DNA from: Solibacillus silvestris
Lineage (GTDB): Bacteria > Bacillota > Bacilli > Bacillales_A > Planococcaceae
Assembly (NCBI GenBank): GCA_001586195.1
Contig: CP014609.1
Location: forward strand, 2,454,001 to 2,518,000
DNA: 64,000 nt
Direction: 5' to 3'
In this document: piece by piece, positions 44,692 through 54,776 of the stretch
How positions within the stretch are numbered: the first letter of the stretch is position 1
How the letters are laid out: the number at the start of each line of letters is the position of its first letter
Made by a program: the position numbers and the translations under genes
Notes under the pieces: model-generated
Seen by the model: the letters and a program-made list of their open reading frames with translations, nothing else
The model's database searches: none
What the model was told of the DNA's origin: nothing

Positions 44692-45711
44692 TTATGCATT
44701 TACTGTTGCTAATTCGTTTGCAATTTTCTTTGTTAAGTCTACTACGCGTGCAGAGTAACCCCACTCATTATCATACCATGCGATAACCTTTACTTTACGG
44801 TCTCCCAATACAATCGTAGTTAAGCCGTCTACAGTAGATGAGTACGTTGTTGTATTGTAGTCAGAAGATACTAATGGCTCCATAGAGAAGTTTAAAATAC
44901 CGTTCATTTTGCCGTCAGCTGCCGCCTTAAATGCCGCATTTACTTCTTCTACTGTAACGTCTTTTTCTACATCTACAACTAAATCAACTAAAGAAACGTT
45001 TGGTGTTGGTACACGTAATGCCATACCATGAATTTTCCCATCCAATTCCGGTAATACAAGGCGCAATGCTTTTGCTGCACCAGTTGAAGTTGGGATAATT
45101 GATGATCCGCAGTTACGCGCACGACGTAAATCTTTATGAGGGTTATCGATGTTGTTTTGATCGTTTGTATAAGCGTGAACTGTTGTCATTAAGCCGTTTA
45201 CAATGCCGAACTCATCGTTTAATACTTTTGCTACAGGAGCTAAACAGTTTGTCGTACAAGATGCATTTGAAATAACATCATGCTTTGATAAATCCAATTT
45301 ATCATCATTTACACCTAAAACAACGGTAATATCTTCATTTTTACCAGGAGCAGTTAAAATAACTTTTTTCGCGCCAGCTTCAATATGTTTTGCTGCTTTT
45401 TCACGTTCATTAAATTTGCCAGTAGCTTCGATTACGATATCTACACCCATTTGAGCCCATGGTAATTTTAATGGATCGCGTTCACTAACTAATTCAACAC
45501 GTTTGCCGTTTACAATTAAGGCACCTTCGACTGCTTCTACAGTCCCCGGGAACATACCATGATTTGTGTCATACTTAATTAAATGTGCTAACGTTTCAGA
45601 TGGATAGCTTGCATTCACCGCTACGATATTCACGTCACCGCGCATCATTGCTTGTCGGAACACCATACGACCAATGCGGCCAAAACCATTAATTGCAATA
45701 GAAACTGTCAT
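44692..45711 (-). CDS. gapB: Glyceraldehyde-3-phosphate dehydrogenase, GapB type
   Basis: 339 residues. Rossmann start [16 protein letters not shown], active-site [12 protein letters not shown] with the catalytic cysteine, and phosphate-site [15 protein letters not shown]. Length and position next to coaE and nrdR match B. subtilis gapB, the NADP-preferring gluconeogenic enzyme; the residue after the first strand (VNASYPSE rather than the NDL- type acidic residue) fits NADP use. Direction in the cell is inferred. speD, which follows gapB in B. subtilis, is absent here. Confidence 0.92.
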   Translation of the reverse strand: MTVSIAINGFGRIGRMVFRQAMMRGDVNIVAVNASYPSETLAHLIKYDTNHGMFPGTVEAVEGALIVNGKRVELVSERDPLKLPWAQMGVDIVIEATGKFNEREKAAKHIEAGAKKVILTAPGKNEDITVVLGVNDDKLDLSKHDVISNASCTTNCLAPVAKVLNDEFGIVNGLMTTVHAYTNDQNNIDNPHKDLRRARNCGSSIIPTSTGAAKALRLVLPELDGKIHGMALRVPTPNVSLVDLVVDVEKDVTVEEVNAAFKAAADGKMNGILNFSMEPLVSSDYNTTTYSSTVDGLTTIVLGDRKVKVIAWYDNEWGYSARVVDLTKKIANELATVNA

Positions 45712-45853
45712 ATTATTTAAATCCTCCTAAAAGTACGATTCATTCGTTTTGTTTATTCGTTGATTAGTATAACACATATTATAAAAAGTTGAACATATTT
45801 AATCCACTAAATTAAATTTGTTATTTTCAGATAATACATACCCTCAAAATAAA

Positions 45854-45890
45854 AACCTCAACCCAATTTTTAATAAAATTAGTTGAGGTT
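45854..45890 (-). terminator. Terminator of coaE
   Basis: A 9-bp stem AACCTCAAC / GTTGAGGTT followed on the minus strand by TTTATTTTG. Confidence 0.75.
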
Positions 45891-45895
45891 ATATT

Positions 45896-46492
45896 TTACT
45901 TCAGTACATTCCATTCATACAAAATATTTTGAAGCTGAATTGCCGTATCTTCCAGCGTACCGTTATTATGAATGACAGCATCAGCTAGCTGTTCTTTTTC
46001 TTTTACCGGAATTTGTGAGGCAATACGGGCATTTGCTTCATCTTCCGTAAAGCCGTTTCGTTCCATTAAGCGCTGCAGCTGAACTTCTTTATTTACAGAA
46101 ACAACAATGATTTTTTCAACGAAATGTTCCAGCTTGCTTTCAAATAACAGCGGAATATCCATGAAAATGTTTTTTTCTCCATAAGACATTAATTCATCAC
46201 GCTGACGCAGCATTTCTTCACGAATAGCCGGATGTATAATGCTATTTAAAGTTTTTCGCATTTCTTCATCATGAAAAATAATACTTCCCACTTTTGCACG
46301 GTCCATTGAACCATCGTGTGCAACGACTTCCGGTCCAAATGCTTCCGCAATTTTTTTTAATGTCGGTGTACCAGGCTCGACTACTTGCCGCGCCACTAAA
46401 TCGGCATCAACGATTGGTAATCCGTATGACTCAATCATTTTAGCAACTGTACTCTTTCCACTGGCAATACTACCTGTTAAACCAATAATCAC
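45896..46492 (-). CDS. coaE: Dephospho-CoA kinase
   Basis: 198 residues. P-loop GLTGSIASGKST, DADLVARQVVEPG and MDIPLLFES motifs are all present. Last step of CoA synthesis, phosphorylating dephospho-CoA. The start is GTG at 46492 after AAGGGG. It follows mutM by 12 bp, without the ytaF that separates them in B. subtilis. Confidence 0.96.
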   Translation of the reverse strand: MIIGLTGSIASGKSTVAKMIESYGLPIVDADLVARQVVEPGTPTLKKIAEAFGPEVVAHDGSMDRAKVGSIIFHDEEMRKTLNSIIHPAIREEMLRQRDELMSYGEKNIFMDIPLLFESKLEHFVEKIIVVSVNKEVQLQRLMERNGFTEDEANARIASQIPVKEKEQLADAVIHNNGTLEDTAIQLQNILYEWNVLK

Positions 46493-46504
46493 AGCAATTC
46501 CCCT

Positions 46505-47377
46505 TTATTTTTGACATTGCGGACAATATGTTGATGTTCTGCCCGCAATTACGAGCGACTCTGTATTTGTTTCACATACAACACATTGCTTTTTCCCATA
46601 CATTTTCAGTCGATGCTGCATTGTTCCAGCACCACCATTAATACTGCGATAGTCTGAAATTGTCGATCCACCCGAATCTATGCTTTCCTGCAACACATCA
46701 CAAATCACACGAAAGAGCGTCGTCTTCTGCTCGCGGCTTAACTCATTCGTTGCTTTTCCAGGATGAATAAGCATTTTGAACAATGCTTCGGTTGCATAAA
46801 TATTCCCGCAACCAGAAATCACCTGACCGTCCATGATGACTTCTTTAATCGGTTTTTTCGCGAATTTCGGTTTTTCACTTTGCATGATGAAAAAATCACA
46901 GGCGATTTCATCAAAAGGCTCCGGTGCCATTTTTAACAATGGTGGATGATCGGCAATTTCTTTAATAAACCGTAATTCACCAAAACGGCGGATATCTGCA
47001 TAGACAAGCAATTCTCCGCTTGCCAATGTGAATATTGCATGAATATGCTTGCGGAATTTTTCTTCCGTTATCTCCAGCACATCAGTAACAACAAACCATG
47101 CGCCACTCATCCCTAAATGATTCACTAAAATAAAACGTTCATCATCTTTCTTGAGATGAAAGAATATATATTTTGATCTGCGCTCCAATTTATCGATTTT
47201 CATATCGCGTACTAATAGTTCAAACTGAGAAGGCTTTGCGTTTTTTACAATCGCCTGTTTTCCAGCTTCATGTGATGTATAAACAACATCCGACAAAGAG
47301 ACAGATTCAATCGTCTTTCCTTCTACAATTGGCCGTAAATCACGTACGACCCCTTCTACTTCTGGTAATTCCGGCAT
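46505..47377 (-). CDS. mutM: Formamidopyrimidine-DNA glycosylase
   Basis: 290 residues. N-terminal MPELPEVEG with the catalytic proline 2 and glutamate 3, a conserved beta-lysine region, helix-two-turn-helix DGQVISGCGNIYATEALF, and C-terminal zinc finger (CVVCETN ... CPQC). Removes 8-oxoguanine with associated AP lyase activity. Follows polA by 12 bp; repair operon polA-mutM-coaE. Confidence 0.97.
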   Translation of the reverse strand: MPELPEVEGVVRDLRPIVEGKTIESVSLSDVVYTSHEAGKQAIVKNAKPSQFELLVRDMKIDKLERRSKYIFFHLKKDDERFILVNHLGMSGAWFVVTDVLEITEEKFRKHIHAIFTLASGELLVYADIRRFGELRFIKEIADHPPLLKMAPEPFDEIACDFFIMQSEKPKFAKKPIKEVIMDGQVISGCGNIYATEALFKMLIHPGKATNELSREQKTTLFRVICDVLQESIDSGGSTISDYRSINGGAGTMQHRLKMYGKKQCVVCETNTESLVIAGRTSTYCPQCQK

Positions 47378-47389
47378 AAATGGTACTCC

Positions 47390-50020
47390 TTATTTCGCAT
47401 CGTACCATGTAGCACCATATGAAAACTCAACCTTTAAAGGCACACTTAACTTAATTGCATTTTCCATAACTTCAGGTACGATACGTTCTAAAATTTCAAT
47501 TTCTTCTTTTGGTGCTTCAAAAATAAGCTCATCGTGAACTTGTAATAATAACTTCGTCTGTAATCCTTCTTGTTCAAGGCGTGCGTTCATATCAATCATT
47601 GCTTTTTTAATAATATCCGCTGCACTTCCTTGAATTGGTGTATTCATCGCAGTACGCTCTGCAAAACTTCTTAAATTGAAGTTCGAACTTGTAATGTCCG
47701 GCAAGTAGCGGCGGCGATTTAAAATCGTTGTAACGAACCCTGCTTTCTTTGCCTCTTCAATACTTGTATCCATATAGTTTTTTACACCCGGGAAGCTTTG
47801 CAAATAGTTTTCGATAAAAATTGCCGCTTCTTTACGGGTAATATCAAGGCTTTGCGATAAGCCGTAATCACTAATCCCGTATACAATACCAAAGTTAACA
47901 GCTTTTGCAGTGCGACGCATTAAACTTGTCACTTCGTCCGGATTCTCAAGATTAAACACATCCATCGCCGTACGCGTATGGATGTCCATCCCTTGCTGGA
48001 ATGCCTCTACAAGCGCATCATCTCCGCACATATGAGCCAATACGCGCAGCTCAATCTGTGAATAGTCCGCCGCAAACAAAATCCAATCCTTTTTCGACGG
48101 AACAAATGCTTTTCGAATTTTGCGTCCTTCTTCTAAACGAATCGGGATATTTTGTAAATTCGGGTTCGTTGAGCTTAAACGCCCAGTTGAAGTTAATGCC
48201 TGCTGGAATCGGGTATGCACTTTTGAATCTTCTTTATGCACTTCTTTTATTAAACCTTCAATATATGTTGACTGCAGTTTCGCAAGCGTTCGGTACTCAA
48301 GAATATGCTTCACAATGTCATGCTCGGACTGTAACTTCTCCAGTACATCGGCTGCTGTTGAATATCCTGTCTTTGTCTTTTTAATGACAGGTAAGCCTAA
48401 TTTATCAAATAAGATAACACCAAGCTGTTTCGGTGAATTAATATTGAATTTCTCGCCTGCCAGCTCATAAATTGTCGCTTCCATTACTTTAAGCTTTGCC
48501 TTCAAATCATCACCCATTTGACGTAATGTATCAATATTGACAGTTATCCCTTCGCTCTCCATTTTCCCTAAAATATGTGCAAGCGGCAGCTCCAGCTCTT
48601 TGTATAATTCAAACTGTTCATTTTCCTTCAGCTTTTGCTCTAATAAAGGCTGCAGCTTCCAAACTGCTACCGCTTTTCGGCTCACATGTTCAGCTACATG
48701 ATCCGCACCTGGAACAACCCACTTCGCCCCTTTTCCGTAGATTGCTTCATTGGATTGGACATCCTGGTAACCGAATTCCTTTGCAAGTGTTGCCACATCA
48801 TCACCAGATATCGACGGCTTTAAAATGTACGAAGCTAATAATAAATCGAACTCCACGCCTTTAAGCTCAATCCCTAAACGATGGAGCATTGCTTGTGTTG
48901 CTTTACTGTCCACAATATACTTTTTCTTAGTTTCATCTTGCAGCCATGCTTTTAAGTCCGCATTATCAACTACATTATCAATCGCTGTATAAACCGTACG
49001 TTCTCCGTCTGACAAGGCTAAACCGAGGGCATTACAGCTATGGTAATGTTCGTTTTCCAACTCGAGGTGGATTGCCATCGTTTCTTTTAACATGTCGCCT
49101 GTAATAGCCTGTACATTTTCAAATACTAATTCAGCTTGTTCCGTTTCTACTGCTTCAAAATCACTTTTTTCGATTAAAGATTTAAAGCCAAGCTCTTGCC
49201 ATACATTAAGAAGTGCTTCCTCATCCGGACCTGCATATGCTAAATCATCAAGTGAAATTGTTAGTGGTGCATCTGTATGAATTGTCGCAAGCTTTTTTGA
49301 TAAGTGAGCCATTTCTTCATTGTCTACCAGCTTTTCTTTCATTTTCGAAGCTTTCAATGAATCCATCGCTTCATATAATTTTTCAATCGTCCCGTGTTCC
49401 TTCAATAATTTAATCGCTGTTTTTTCACCAACGCCTGGAACTCCCGGAATATTATCGGATTGATCACCCATAAGCCCTTTCATATCGATAATTTGCTCCG
49501 GTGTCAGTCCATATTTTTCTTCAATATGTGCAGGTGTATATTTTTCGATATCGGTAATCCCTTTACGGGTAATATATACTGTGACATCCTCTGTTGCGAG
49601 CTGCGTTAAATCTTTATCTCCTGAAACAACGATAACTTCGATCCCTTGTCCAGCAGCCTGTTTTGCTAACGTTCCGATAATGTCATCCGCTTCGTACATT
49701 TCCAGTTCATAGCGTTTAATGTTGTATGCATCAATCAGTTTTCGAATATAAGGGAATTGTTCGGAAAGCTCTGGCGGAGTTTTTTGACGGCCCCCTTTAT
49801 ATTCACCGAATGATTCATGACGAAAAGTCGTTTTGCCGGCATCAAACGCAACAAGCATTTGTGTCGGATTTTCCTCACCGATAATTTTTTGCAGCATCGT
49901 TGTAAATCCGTAAGTCGCATTTGTATGAATCCCGCTGTCATTTGTCAGCAGCGGCAATGCAAAAAAGGCACGATAAGCCAATGAGTTTCCATCTAGTAAA
50001 AGCAATTTTTGTTTTGTCAT
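47390..50020 (-). CDS. polA: DNA polymerase I
   Basis: 876 residues: 5'-nuclease domain (about 1-295, LLLDGNSLAYRAFFALPLL), a vestigial 3'-5' exonuclease fold (about 300-465) and polymerase palm/fingers (FAADYSQIELRVLAHMCGDD motif A, KAVNFGIVYGISDYGLS O-helix, LLQVHDELIFEAP motif C). The proofreading acidic residues are not apparent, as in other Bacillus-type enzymes. Fills gaps in repair and Okazaki processing. ATG follows GGAGGAAC. Confidence 0.97.
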   Translation of the reverse strand: MTKQKLLLLDGNSLAYRAFFALPLLTNDSGIHTNATYGFTTMLQKIIGEENPTQMLVAFDAGKTTFRHESFGEYKGGRQKTPPELSEQFPYIRKLIDAYNIKRYELEMYEADDIIGTLAKQAAGQGIEVIVVSGDKDLTQLATEDVTVYITRKGITDIEKYTPAHIEEKYGLTPEQIIDMKGLMGDQSDNIPGVPGVGEKTAIKLLKEHGTIEKLYEAMDSLKASKMKEKLVDNEEMAHLSKKLATIHTDAPLTISLDDLAYAGPDEEALLNVWQELGFKSLIEKSDFEAVETEQAELVFENVQAITGDMLKETMAIHLELENEHYHSCNALGLALSDGERTVYTAIDNVVDNADLKAWLQDETKKKYIVDSKATQAMLHRLGIELKGVEFDLLLASYILKPSISGDDVATLAKEFGYQDVQSNEAIYGKGAKWVVPGADHVAEHVSRKAVAVWKLQPLLEQKLKENEQFELYKELELPLAHILGKMESEGITVNIDTLRQMGDDLKAKLKVMEATIYELAGEKFNINSPKQLGVILFDKLGLPVIKKTKTGYSTAADVLEKLQSEHDIVKHILEYRTLAKLQSTYIEGLIKEVHKEDSKVHTRFQQALTSTGRLSSTNPNLQNIPIRLEEGRKIRKAFVPSKKDWILFAADYSQIELRVLAHMCGDDALVEAFQQGMDIHTRTAMDVFNLENPDEVTSLMRRTAKAVNFGIVYGISDYGLSQSLDITRKEAAIFIENYLQSFPGVKNYMDTSIEEAKKAGFVTTILNRRRYLPDITSSNFNLRSFAERTAMNTPIQGSAADIIKKAMIDMNARLEQEGLQTKLLLQVHDELIFEAPKEEIEILERIVPEVMENAIKLSVPLKVEFSYGATWYDAK

Positions 50021-50310
50021 GCAAGTTCCTCCAATAATATATCAATTTTGCCTTGGCGTAATTGCGTCCAGATTCGGGTTAGGCACAAAGGATGTGGGTC
50101 AGTCAGCCATTAAGGGACATACAATACTCTTCAGGAACCATAAACCGATTCTTTGACATCCGCCGGAGGCACCAACTTCATTTAGCAGATGTTTTAACAT
50201 TCGCAAATGACATTCGGTACGATTATATGTTCTCTTTCTACTTTAGCGATTGTTCACATGAATTGCCAATATTTAATGTGGTGTTCGTCAGATTTTTTAA
50301 GGAAACAAAA
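50021..50310. other. Region upstream of polA, no gene
   Basis: 290 bp without a convincing coding frame; a 100-codon plus-strand frame at 50092-50394 has no ribosome site or family features and overlaps the next gene. It should contain the polA promoter, which I cannot place. Confidence 0.4.
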
Positions 50311-50332
50311 AGGCCCCTATTGCTAGGAGCCT
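50311..50332 (-). terminator. Terminator of the small membrane-protein gene
   Basis: Compact stem AGGCCCCT / AGGAGCCT around ATTGCT, followed on the minus strand by TTTTGTTTCC. Confidence 0.7.
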
Positions 50333-50339
50333 GTAATCT

Positions 50340-50777
50340 TTATTTTAACTTTTTAAATTTAAAGTTCTTCACTACTTCGCGTTTTTCTTCATAAAATACT
50401 TCTTCAAAAATTACCGTTAATAAAAAGGCATTTAAAAATGGTATGATGACATACATCGGCATGCCGCCTAAATCATATGGCATTAAACCGCGCGCAAATA
50501 CTTCTACAAATCCAATTTGTGTGAAATAAAATATCATACCAATACCAACTTGCCAAATCGGACGCTTATCTTCACGTTTTTCAAACCATAGTACTTTCTT
50601 GAATGAATCCCGTACATCTTCTGCAATAAATAAACTTAATATTAAAATAACAATAAATAAAATTGGTATATGGAAAATTTCCACCTTCACGAAATTAATA
50701 TTAGACTGATAAAAAAGCGCCGTTACAGATGTTGCCATAATAAAAGCAATTAAACTATTCTGTATTACTTTACTCAA
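50340..50777 (-). CDS. Uncharacterised membrane protein
   Basis: 145 residues with three to four hydrophobic segments (about 8-24, 34-51, 78-92, 108-125) and a basic C-terminus (REVVKNFKFKKLK). I do not recognise the family. It has an EDVRDSFKKVLWFEKREDKR cytoplasmic loop. The gene stands alone between hflC and polA and has its own terminator. Confidence 0.55.
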   Translation of the reverse strand: MSKVIQNSLIAFIMATSVTALFYQSNINFVKVEIFHIPILFIVILILSLFIAEDVRDSFKKVLWFEKREDKRPIWQVGIGMIFYFTQIGFVEVFARGLMPYDLGGMPMYVIIPFLNAFLLTVIFEEVFYEEKREVVKNFKFKKLK

Positions 50778-50885
50778 ACTTCGCCACTCCCCCTATATGA
50801 ACTAACTATACTATAGTATAACAGCAAAATAATAGTTTCCAATAATATAATTTGAAAATTTGATGAAGTTTTTTCCCATGCAAAG

Positions 50886-50922
50886 AAAAGCCAATTAGAA
50901 TGGCTGATTCTAATTGGCTTTT
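50886..50922 (-). terminator. Terminator of hflKC
   Basis: A 16-bp perfect stem AAAAGCCAATTAGAAT with its complement around GGCTG. Confidence 0.85.
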
Positions 50923-50929
50923 ACATTAT

Positions 50930-52003
50930 TTAATCTATTTGACCGGATAACAGTTTTGCATATGGCGAGTCTGACGGGATGATAATCATCGTCTCATTGC
51001 CGATTGTTTTCTTATATGATTCTAACGTTCTGAATAAACTGTAGAATTCCGGGTCTTTCGAGTAGGCAGCATTATAAATTTGTGCGGCCTGTGCTTCTCC
51101 TTCTGCACGGATGACAGATGCTTCTTTGTTTGCTTTCGCAAGAGTCACTTGAACTTCCTGGTCTGTTTTCGCCTCTTTACTGCGCTTTTCCGCATCCCCT
51201 TCTGACAGATACTTTTGCGCAATCGATTGACGTTCAGAAACCATTCTTGTATAAACAGACTGTTCGTTTTCCTCAGGTAAATCTGTACGGCGAATACGTA
51301 CATCAATTACTTCAATACCAAAGTTGGCTGAATCGATTAATTCATTGACGCGTTGAGTAACACGGTCATTAATGTTCCCGCGTTTCGAATCCTTTTCATT
51401 AATAATATCGCCGTATTCCGTTTGACCGAATTCTGTACGAAGTGCCGAATAAATGAACTCCTCCATACGATTTTCCGCATTGAGCAACTGTCCGGCATTT
51501 GAAATTAACGCTTTTGGATCCGTTACACGCCAAACAGTATAGTTATCAATAATAATTCGCTTTTTATCCTTTGTACTGATCTCTTCTTCTGTCATATCAT
51601 GTGTCATTAAATTGCTTGGTAAAGTTGTCACACTTTGAATGAACGGGATTTTCATATGAAGTCCCGGTTCACTTTCATACTTGACTACTTCCCCGAACTG
51701 ACGAACTACTTTATATTCATTTTCTTTAACAATATACAGATTCGCAAATACGACAATTAATGCTGCAAACACAACCGTTAATACAATAGCAGAAGAAACC
51801 CATTGTTTTACATTTATCGGCTTCTTATCTTTCTTTAATGGTGTTGGCGCTTTTTTTGCATTTGTATTACTGCTATTTACTTGTTGTTCAGCGTCGTTTG
51901 CTTTCGGTACTTCCTTCACTTCTTTCGACCCTTTTTTGTTGCCGAACAGTTTTTTCACAAACTCATCTAAATCGCCGTCAAAGTTATTTTTGTTGTTACT
52001 CAT
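50930..52003 (-). CDS. hflC: HflC-like SPFH-domain protein
   Basis: 357 residues with one transmembrane helix (about 69-93, VSSAIVLTVVFAALIVVFAN) and an SPFH/band-7 domain (about 94-300, with LYIVKENEYKVVRQFGEVVK and PGLHMKIPF). HflK and HflC form a membrane cage around FtsH in E. coli. An unusual hydrophilic N-terminus of about 65 residues precedes the helix, rich in K, N and P, with DGDLDEFVKKLF; in E. coli such an extension belongs to HflK. Start overlaps hflK by 4 bp. Confidence 0.9.
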   Translation of the reverse strand: MSNNKNNFDGDLDEFVKKLFGNKKGSKEVKEVPKANDAEQQVNSSNTNAKKAPTPLKKDKKPINVKQWVSSAIVLTVVFAALIVVFANLYIVKENEYKVVRQFGEVVKYESEPGLHMKIPFIQSVTTLPSNLMTHDMTEEEISTKDKKRIIIDNYTVWRVTDPKALISNAGQLLNAENRMEEFIYSALRTEFGQTEYGDIINEKDSKRGNINDRVTQRVNELIDSANFGIEVIDVRIRRTDLPEENEQSVYTRMVSERQSIAQKYLSEGDAEKRSKEAKTDQEVQVTLAKANKEASVIRAEGEAQAAQIYNAAYSKDPEFYSLFRTLESYKKTIGNETMIIIPSDSPYAKLLSGQID

Positions 52004-52974
52004 TCACTTTTGCTCCCTTCTTTTTTCTCTTCTGTAGAAGGAGGTGTCGTTTGCATTGGCTGGATCGGCAAGTACTTCATCGTACCGCTGCCGTCATCAT
52101 TCATAATATAAATCTGGGCATTCGGTAAAACTGCCTCCAATGTTTCGAGCACTAATCGTTCACGTGTAATATCTTTATTCAGGCGGTATTCATCATAAAG
52201 CTGGTTAAATAAAGCAACTTCACCTGTAGCTTGCTCGATACGTGAAGCCTTTTCCCCTTCTGCCTTCGAAAGAATTGCAGCTGCTTCACCAACCGCTTCA
52301 CTTACACGCTGGTTTTCGTATTTTTCCGCTTCGTTAATCTTTGTATTTTTTGTCTCTCGTGCATCGGTAACATCTGTGAAAGCTGCACGAACTTCTGCAT
52401 TCGGTACCTCTACATCTTGCAGCTTTACTCCTAAAACCCCAATACCGATATCGTATTTTTCGATTAACGATACAAGCAATTCGCGTGTCTCTGCTTCAAT
52501 ATCCGCTTTACCATCCGTTAATGCCTCATCGATTGTTGAGCTGCCTATGATGGAACGAATCGCACTGGATGTCGCATTATGTAAAATCGCTCGCGGCTCC
52601 TGTGAACTAAATAAATATTTTTTTGGCTCAACAATACGCCATTGAACAACAAGATCTGTTAAAACAATATTTTCATCACCTGTAATCATTTTTGTTTCTT
52701 TATCGAATGCTTCAACCGTACCGTCCGGGTTTTGCTTATAGCCGAATTGTAAACTGTACGTTTCTTTTGATAAAATTTCTACAGACTGTATTGGCCACGG
52801 TAATTTAAAATGAAGTCCTGAATCTTGTATTGTTTCATCCGCTTGACCAAATGTAATCACTACTGCCTGTTCCGATTCATCTACTGTATACCAGGATGTC
52901 GTCACAACAATAATACCTACGACAGCCATGAGAATAAGCGCTACCCACATTAATGTTCTTTTTACACTCATCAT
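52000..52974 (-). CDS. hflK: HflK-like SPFH-domain protein
   Basis: 324 residues. One N-terminal transmembrane helix (about 8-28) with almost no cytoplasmic extension, an SPFH domain (SEQAVVITFGQADETIQDSG, LVVQWRIVEPKKYLF) and a long helical region ending in a P/T/K/E-rich tail. It should pair with HflC to regulate FtsH proteolysis. The first ATG follows AGGAGGC. The pair lies between phoR and polA, an insertion relative to B. subtilis. Confidence 0.9.
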   Translation of the reverse strand: MMSVKRTLMWVALILMAVVGIIVVTTSWYTVDESEQAVVITFGQADETIQDSGLHFKLPWPIQSVEILSKETYSLQFGYKQNPDGTVEAFDKETKMITGDENIVLTDLVVQWRIVEPKKYLFSSQEPRAILHNATSSAIRSIIGSSTIDEALTDGKADIEAETRELLVSLIEKYDIGIGVLGVKLQDVEVPNAEVRAAFTDVTDARETKNTKINEAEKYENQRVSEAVGEAAAILSKAEGEKASRIEQATGEVALFNQLYDEYRLNKDITRERLVLETLEAVLPNAQIYIMNDDGSGTMKYLPIQPMQTTPPSTEEKKEGSKSE

Positions 52975-53076
52975 ATAAAGCCTCCTTACTTTTCAATTTC
53001 CTCTTATTCTACGGGTAACCATTTGTAAAAGTTTCATATTTTTTCAAATTGAGGGGTCAGAAATTTAGACATAAAA

Positions 53077-53113
53077 AAACTACACAGAAAGCTTCCAATT
53101 TTCTGCGCAGTTT
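53077..53113 (-). terminator. Terminator downstream of phoR
   Basis: A 13-bp stem AAACTACACAGAAA / TTCTGCGCAGTTT with a T run on the minus strand, between phoR and hflK. Confidence 0.75.
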
Positions 53114-53237
53114 CTTCATTATTATATTCAATTCCATGTTTTGCGTTACCTTCTTTTAGAAACGGGGGTTTCTATAAAGAACTATAACACCGCAATATAA
53201 AGGTTATTTAAATATTTTGTAAATATACTGTTAAGCT

Positions 53238-54776
53238 TCAATCTTTCAATGGTAGGTACACTTTAATACTCGTACCTTTACCAACTTCACTTTGTACTAT
53301 AATTTTCCCGTTATGTGCTTCAATCAAATGCTTTACAATGGACAAACCAAGGCCTGTACCTCCAGAATTTCGGCTTCGTGCCCGATCTACCCTGTAAAAG
53401 CGCTCGAAAATACGTGAAATCTCTGCTTTTTCAATACCGATACCTTCGTCTTTCACTTCAAATATCCCGTATTGGTCATTGGCACTAATACGCAGTGTAA
53501 CCGTTGTTTCTTCTTTAGAATAGGCGATCGCATTGTTAATCAAATTCGTAAATATTTGCATTAGCCGATTTACATCACCTAAAATAACAGCATCCTGCTC
53601 TATTTCAACATCAAACTGCATGTTTTTATTTTCTAATTGCGCGCTTGTCAAATCAACAACCCGAACTAAAATATCCTGCAGCTTTGTCGGCACTACATCG
53701 AGTGTAAAGCCATGTCGCTCAATTTTGGATAGCTCGAGCAAATCATTGACGAGCACCTGAATCCGATTGCTTTCATCATGAATAATCGTTAAAAAGGAAA
53801 GCAGCATCTGCTCATCATTAAACGCTCCGTCAAGAAGCGTCTCAGAAAATCCTTTGATCGATGTAATCGGTGTACGTAGCTCGTGCGATACGTTTGCGAC
53901 GAAATCTTTACGAATCTGCTCCAATCGTACAAGTTCACTCACATCATGCATTACAATTACGACACCGAGCCAGCGTCCATGTTCTCCAACAACCGGAGCC
54001 CCGTAAACTTGCTCATAATACACTTCATTTGCGATTTCCATTTCAAGCTGCTGACGATATGGTAATTCCGTTAAAAATACATGATCAATAAACTTTTCAA
54101 GCTCTTTTGGCAGCCCGAGCATCATAAAATTATTGCCAATGAGCTTCTCTTTAGGCAGCTCAAATAATGTTTGGAATTTCTTATTAACAATCGAAATATT
54201 CCCTTCCCGGTCAATCATCATTAAGGCACTGCCCATATTTTCAATTAATGTTTTTAATCGCTCTTCCTCAATAGCTCTTGTTTTCGTAATATCTTGCAAA
54301 TTGCGCGCCAGAATATTAATGGAATTTCTCAACTCAACAATCGTAGTCGGACCATTCGCAAAAGCGCGCGCACGGTAATTTCCTTTTGATAGCTCTCTCG
54401 CGGTTTTTGTAATATTAATAATCGGTGTTATAAAATTGCTCACAACCCGATATGCCATAAAACTCATTACAATGAGACCGCCAAATAATAATGCGGCAAT
54501 GATTAAATATATTTTTTGCTTTGTACTTTGTAGTCCTTCAGCCTGTCTATCTATTGCATAAGTGCCTAAAATGGCTTCTTTCTGTGTCTCAGTAAGTTCT
54601 ATTTGTTCCTGCTCGATCACTTGCTCCAATTGCTGCTCAGAATCCTTTGTCACTTCATGAACAAACTCGTCTGCGAAAAATGGAAAAAGCTGCCCTATGA
54701 ACAGTCCTAGAACAGCTAAACTTGATCCAATTACTAAAATAAACGAATAAAATAAACGATTTTTCATTGCGTTCAT
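53238..54776 (-). CDS. phoR: Phosphate-response sensor histidine kinase PhoR
   Basis: 512 residues: two transmembrane helices (about 8-30 and 88-110) flanking a short extracytoplasmic loop, HAMP (about 111-165), PAS (about 180-280), HisKA with the phospho-acceptor histidine in VSHELRTPITSIKGF, and an HATPase with N box (LINNAIAYSKEE), G1 (DEGIGI) and G2 (GTGLGL). The extracytoplasmic loop is shorter than in B. subtilis. Its ATG overlaps the phoP stop by one base. Confidence 0.93.
   Translation of the reverse strand: MNAMKNRLFYSFILVIGSSLAVLGLFIGQLFPFFADEFVHEVTKDSEQQLEQVIEQEQIELTETQKEAILGTYAIDRQAEGLQSTKQKIYLIIAALLFGGLIVMSFMAYRVVSNFITPIINITKTARELSKGNYRARAFANGPTTIVELRNSINILARNLQDITKTRAIEEERLKTLIENMGSALMMIDREGNISIVNKKFQTLFELPKEKLIGNNFMMLGLPKELEKFIDHVFLTELPYRQQLEMEIANEVYYEQVYGAPVVGEHGRWLGVVIVMHDVSELVRLEQIRKDFVANVSHELRTPITSIKGFSETLLDGAFNDEQMLLSFLTIIHDESNRIQVLVNDLLELSKIERHGFTLDVVPTKLQDILVRVVDLTSAQLENKNMQFDVEIEQDAVILGDVNRLMQIFTNLINNAIAYSKEETTVTLRISANDQYGIFEVKDEGIGIEKAEISRIFERFYRVDRARSRNSGGTGLGLSIVKHLIEAHNGKIIVQSEVGKGTSIKVYLPLKD

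Noticed and set aside
50092-50394. 100-codon plus-strand frame near polA
   Set aside because: No ribosome site or recognisable domain, composition unlike neighbours, and it overlaps the terminator and the end of the membrane-protein gene.
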